Shown here piece after piece: positions 62,510 through 64,000 of a stretch of DNA of 64,000 bases. A model generated the notes under the pieces. That model was given only the letters and a program-made list of their open reading frames with translations. It made no database searches and was not told the DNA's origin. Each line of letters begins with the position of its first letter. Positions within the stretch are counted from its first letter, which is position 1. The position numbers were made by a program, and so were the translations under genes. This DNA is from Pseudomonas sp. FeN3W (GTDB taxonomy: Bacteria; Pseudomonadota; Gammaproteobacteria; Pseudomonadales; Pseudomonadaceae). The stretch is from NCBI GenBank assembly GCA_030263805.2, contig CP136010.1, forward strand, positions 2,991,001-3,055,000. The letters are read 5' to 3'.

Positions 62510-64000
<1,491 letters not shown>

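Overview
The window is GC-rich, densely packed bacterial chromosome, most like the Pseudomonas stutzeri (Stutzerimonas) group. Three things point there: trpI divergent from trpBA, a complete mdcABCDEGH-madLM malonate operon with an MdcR-type regulator, and intergenic palindromic repeats of Pseudomonas type. I saw no rRNA, tRNA, CRISPR array, complete insertion sequence or prophage. The assignment comes from reading gene content and order, not from a database search.

Layout: 1-8 kb holds a cut AraC-family regulator, an ABC exporter, small stress and membrane genes, a YghU-type glutathione transferase and a hipA-hipB pair with three evenly spaced operators. 9-12.5 kb is trpBA with trpI. 12.7-20.5 kb has a DUF3060 protein, galE, and a glycosyltransferase, UDP-galactopyranose mutase, glycosidase-like, ABC exporter and KTSC cluster that probably makes and exports a galactofuranose-type glycan; its product is unknown. 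20.8-28.9 kb has dodecin, a flavin oxidoreductase, two paralogous lipoproteins, a peptidase lipoprotein and a TAXI/TRAP transporter operon with its DUF1850 partner.

29-39.7 kb is a complete phosphonate operon, phnCDEFGHIJKLMNP, read leftward, with two near-identical palindromes matching the HutC/PhnF operator consensus. 40-48.5 kb is a YdfG-type dehydrogenase, then the malonate decarboxylase operon (enzyme, prosthetic-group synthesis and MadLM uptake). It is followed by a chemoreceptor, a tandem glycine riboswitch in front of a DadA-type oxidase, a triple tandem repeat and the displaced mdcR.

53.7-57.5 kb is a bufferin-type copper-buffering locus: an ECF sigma factor with its NrsF-type anti-sigma factor, divergent from bufA-bufB-bufC-doxX. 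A pair of matched promoter motifs lies between the two transcription units. 57.9-64 kb is a type VI secretion vgrG island: a sigma-54 activator (cut at the right edge), VgrG with a repeat inserted in frame, a DUF4123 adaptor, a LysM effector with a glycine-rich hydrophobic C-terminus and a small membrane protein that is the likely immunity protein.
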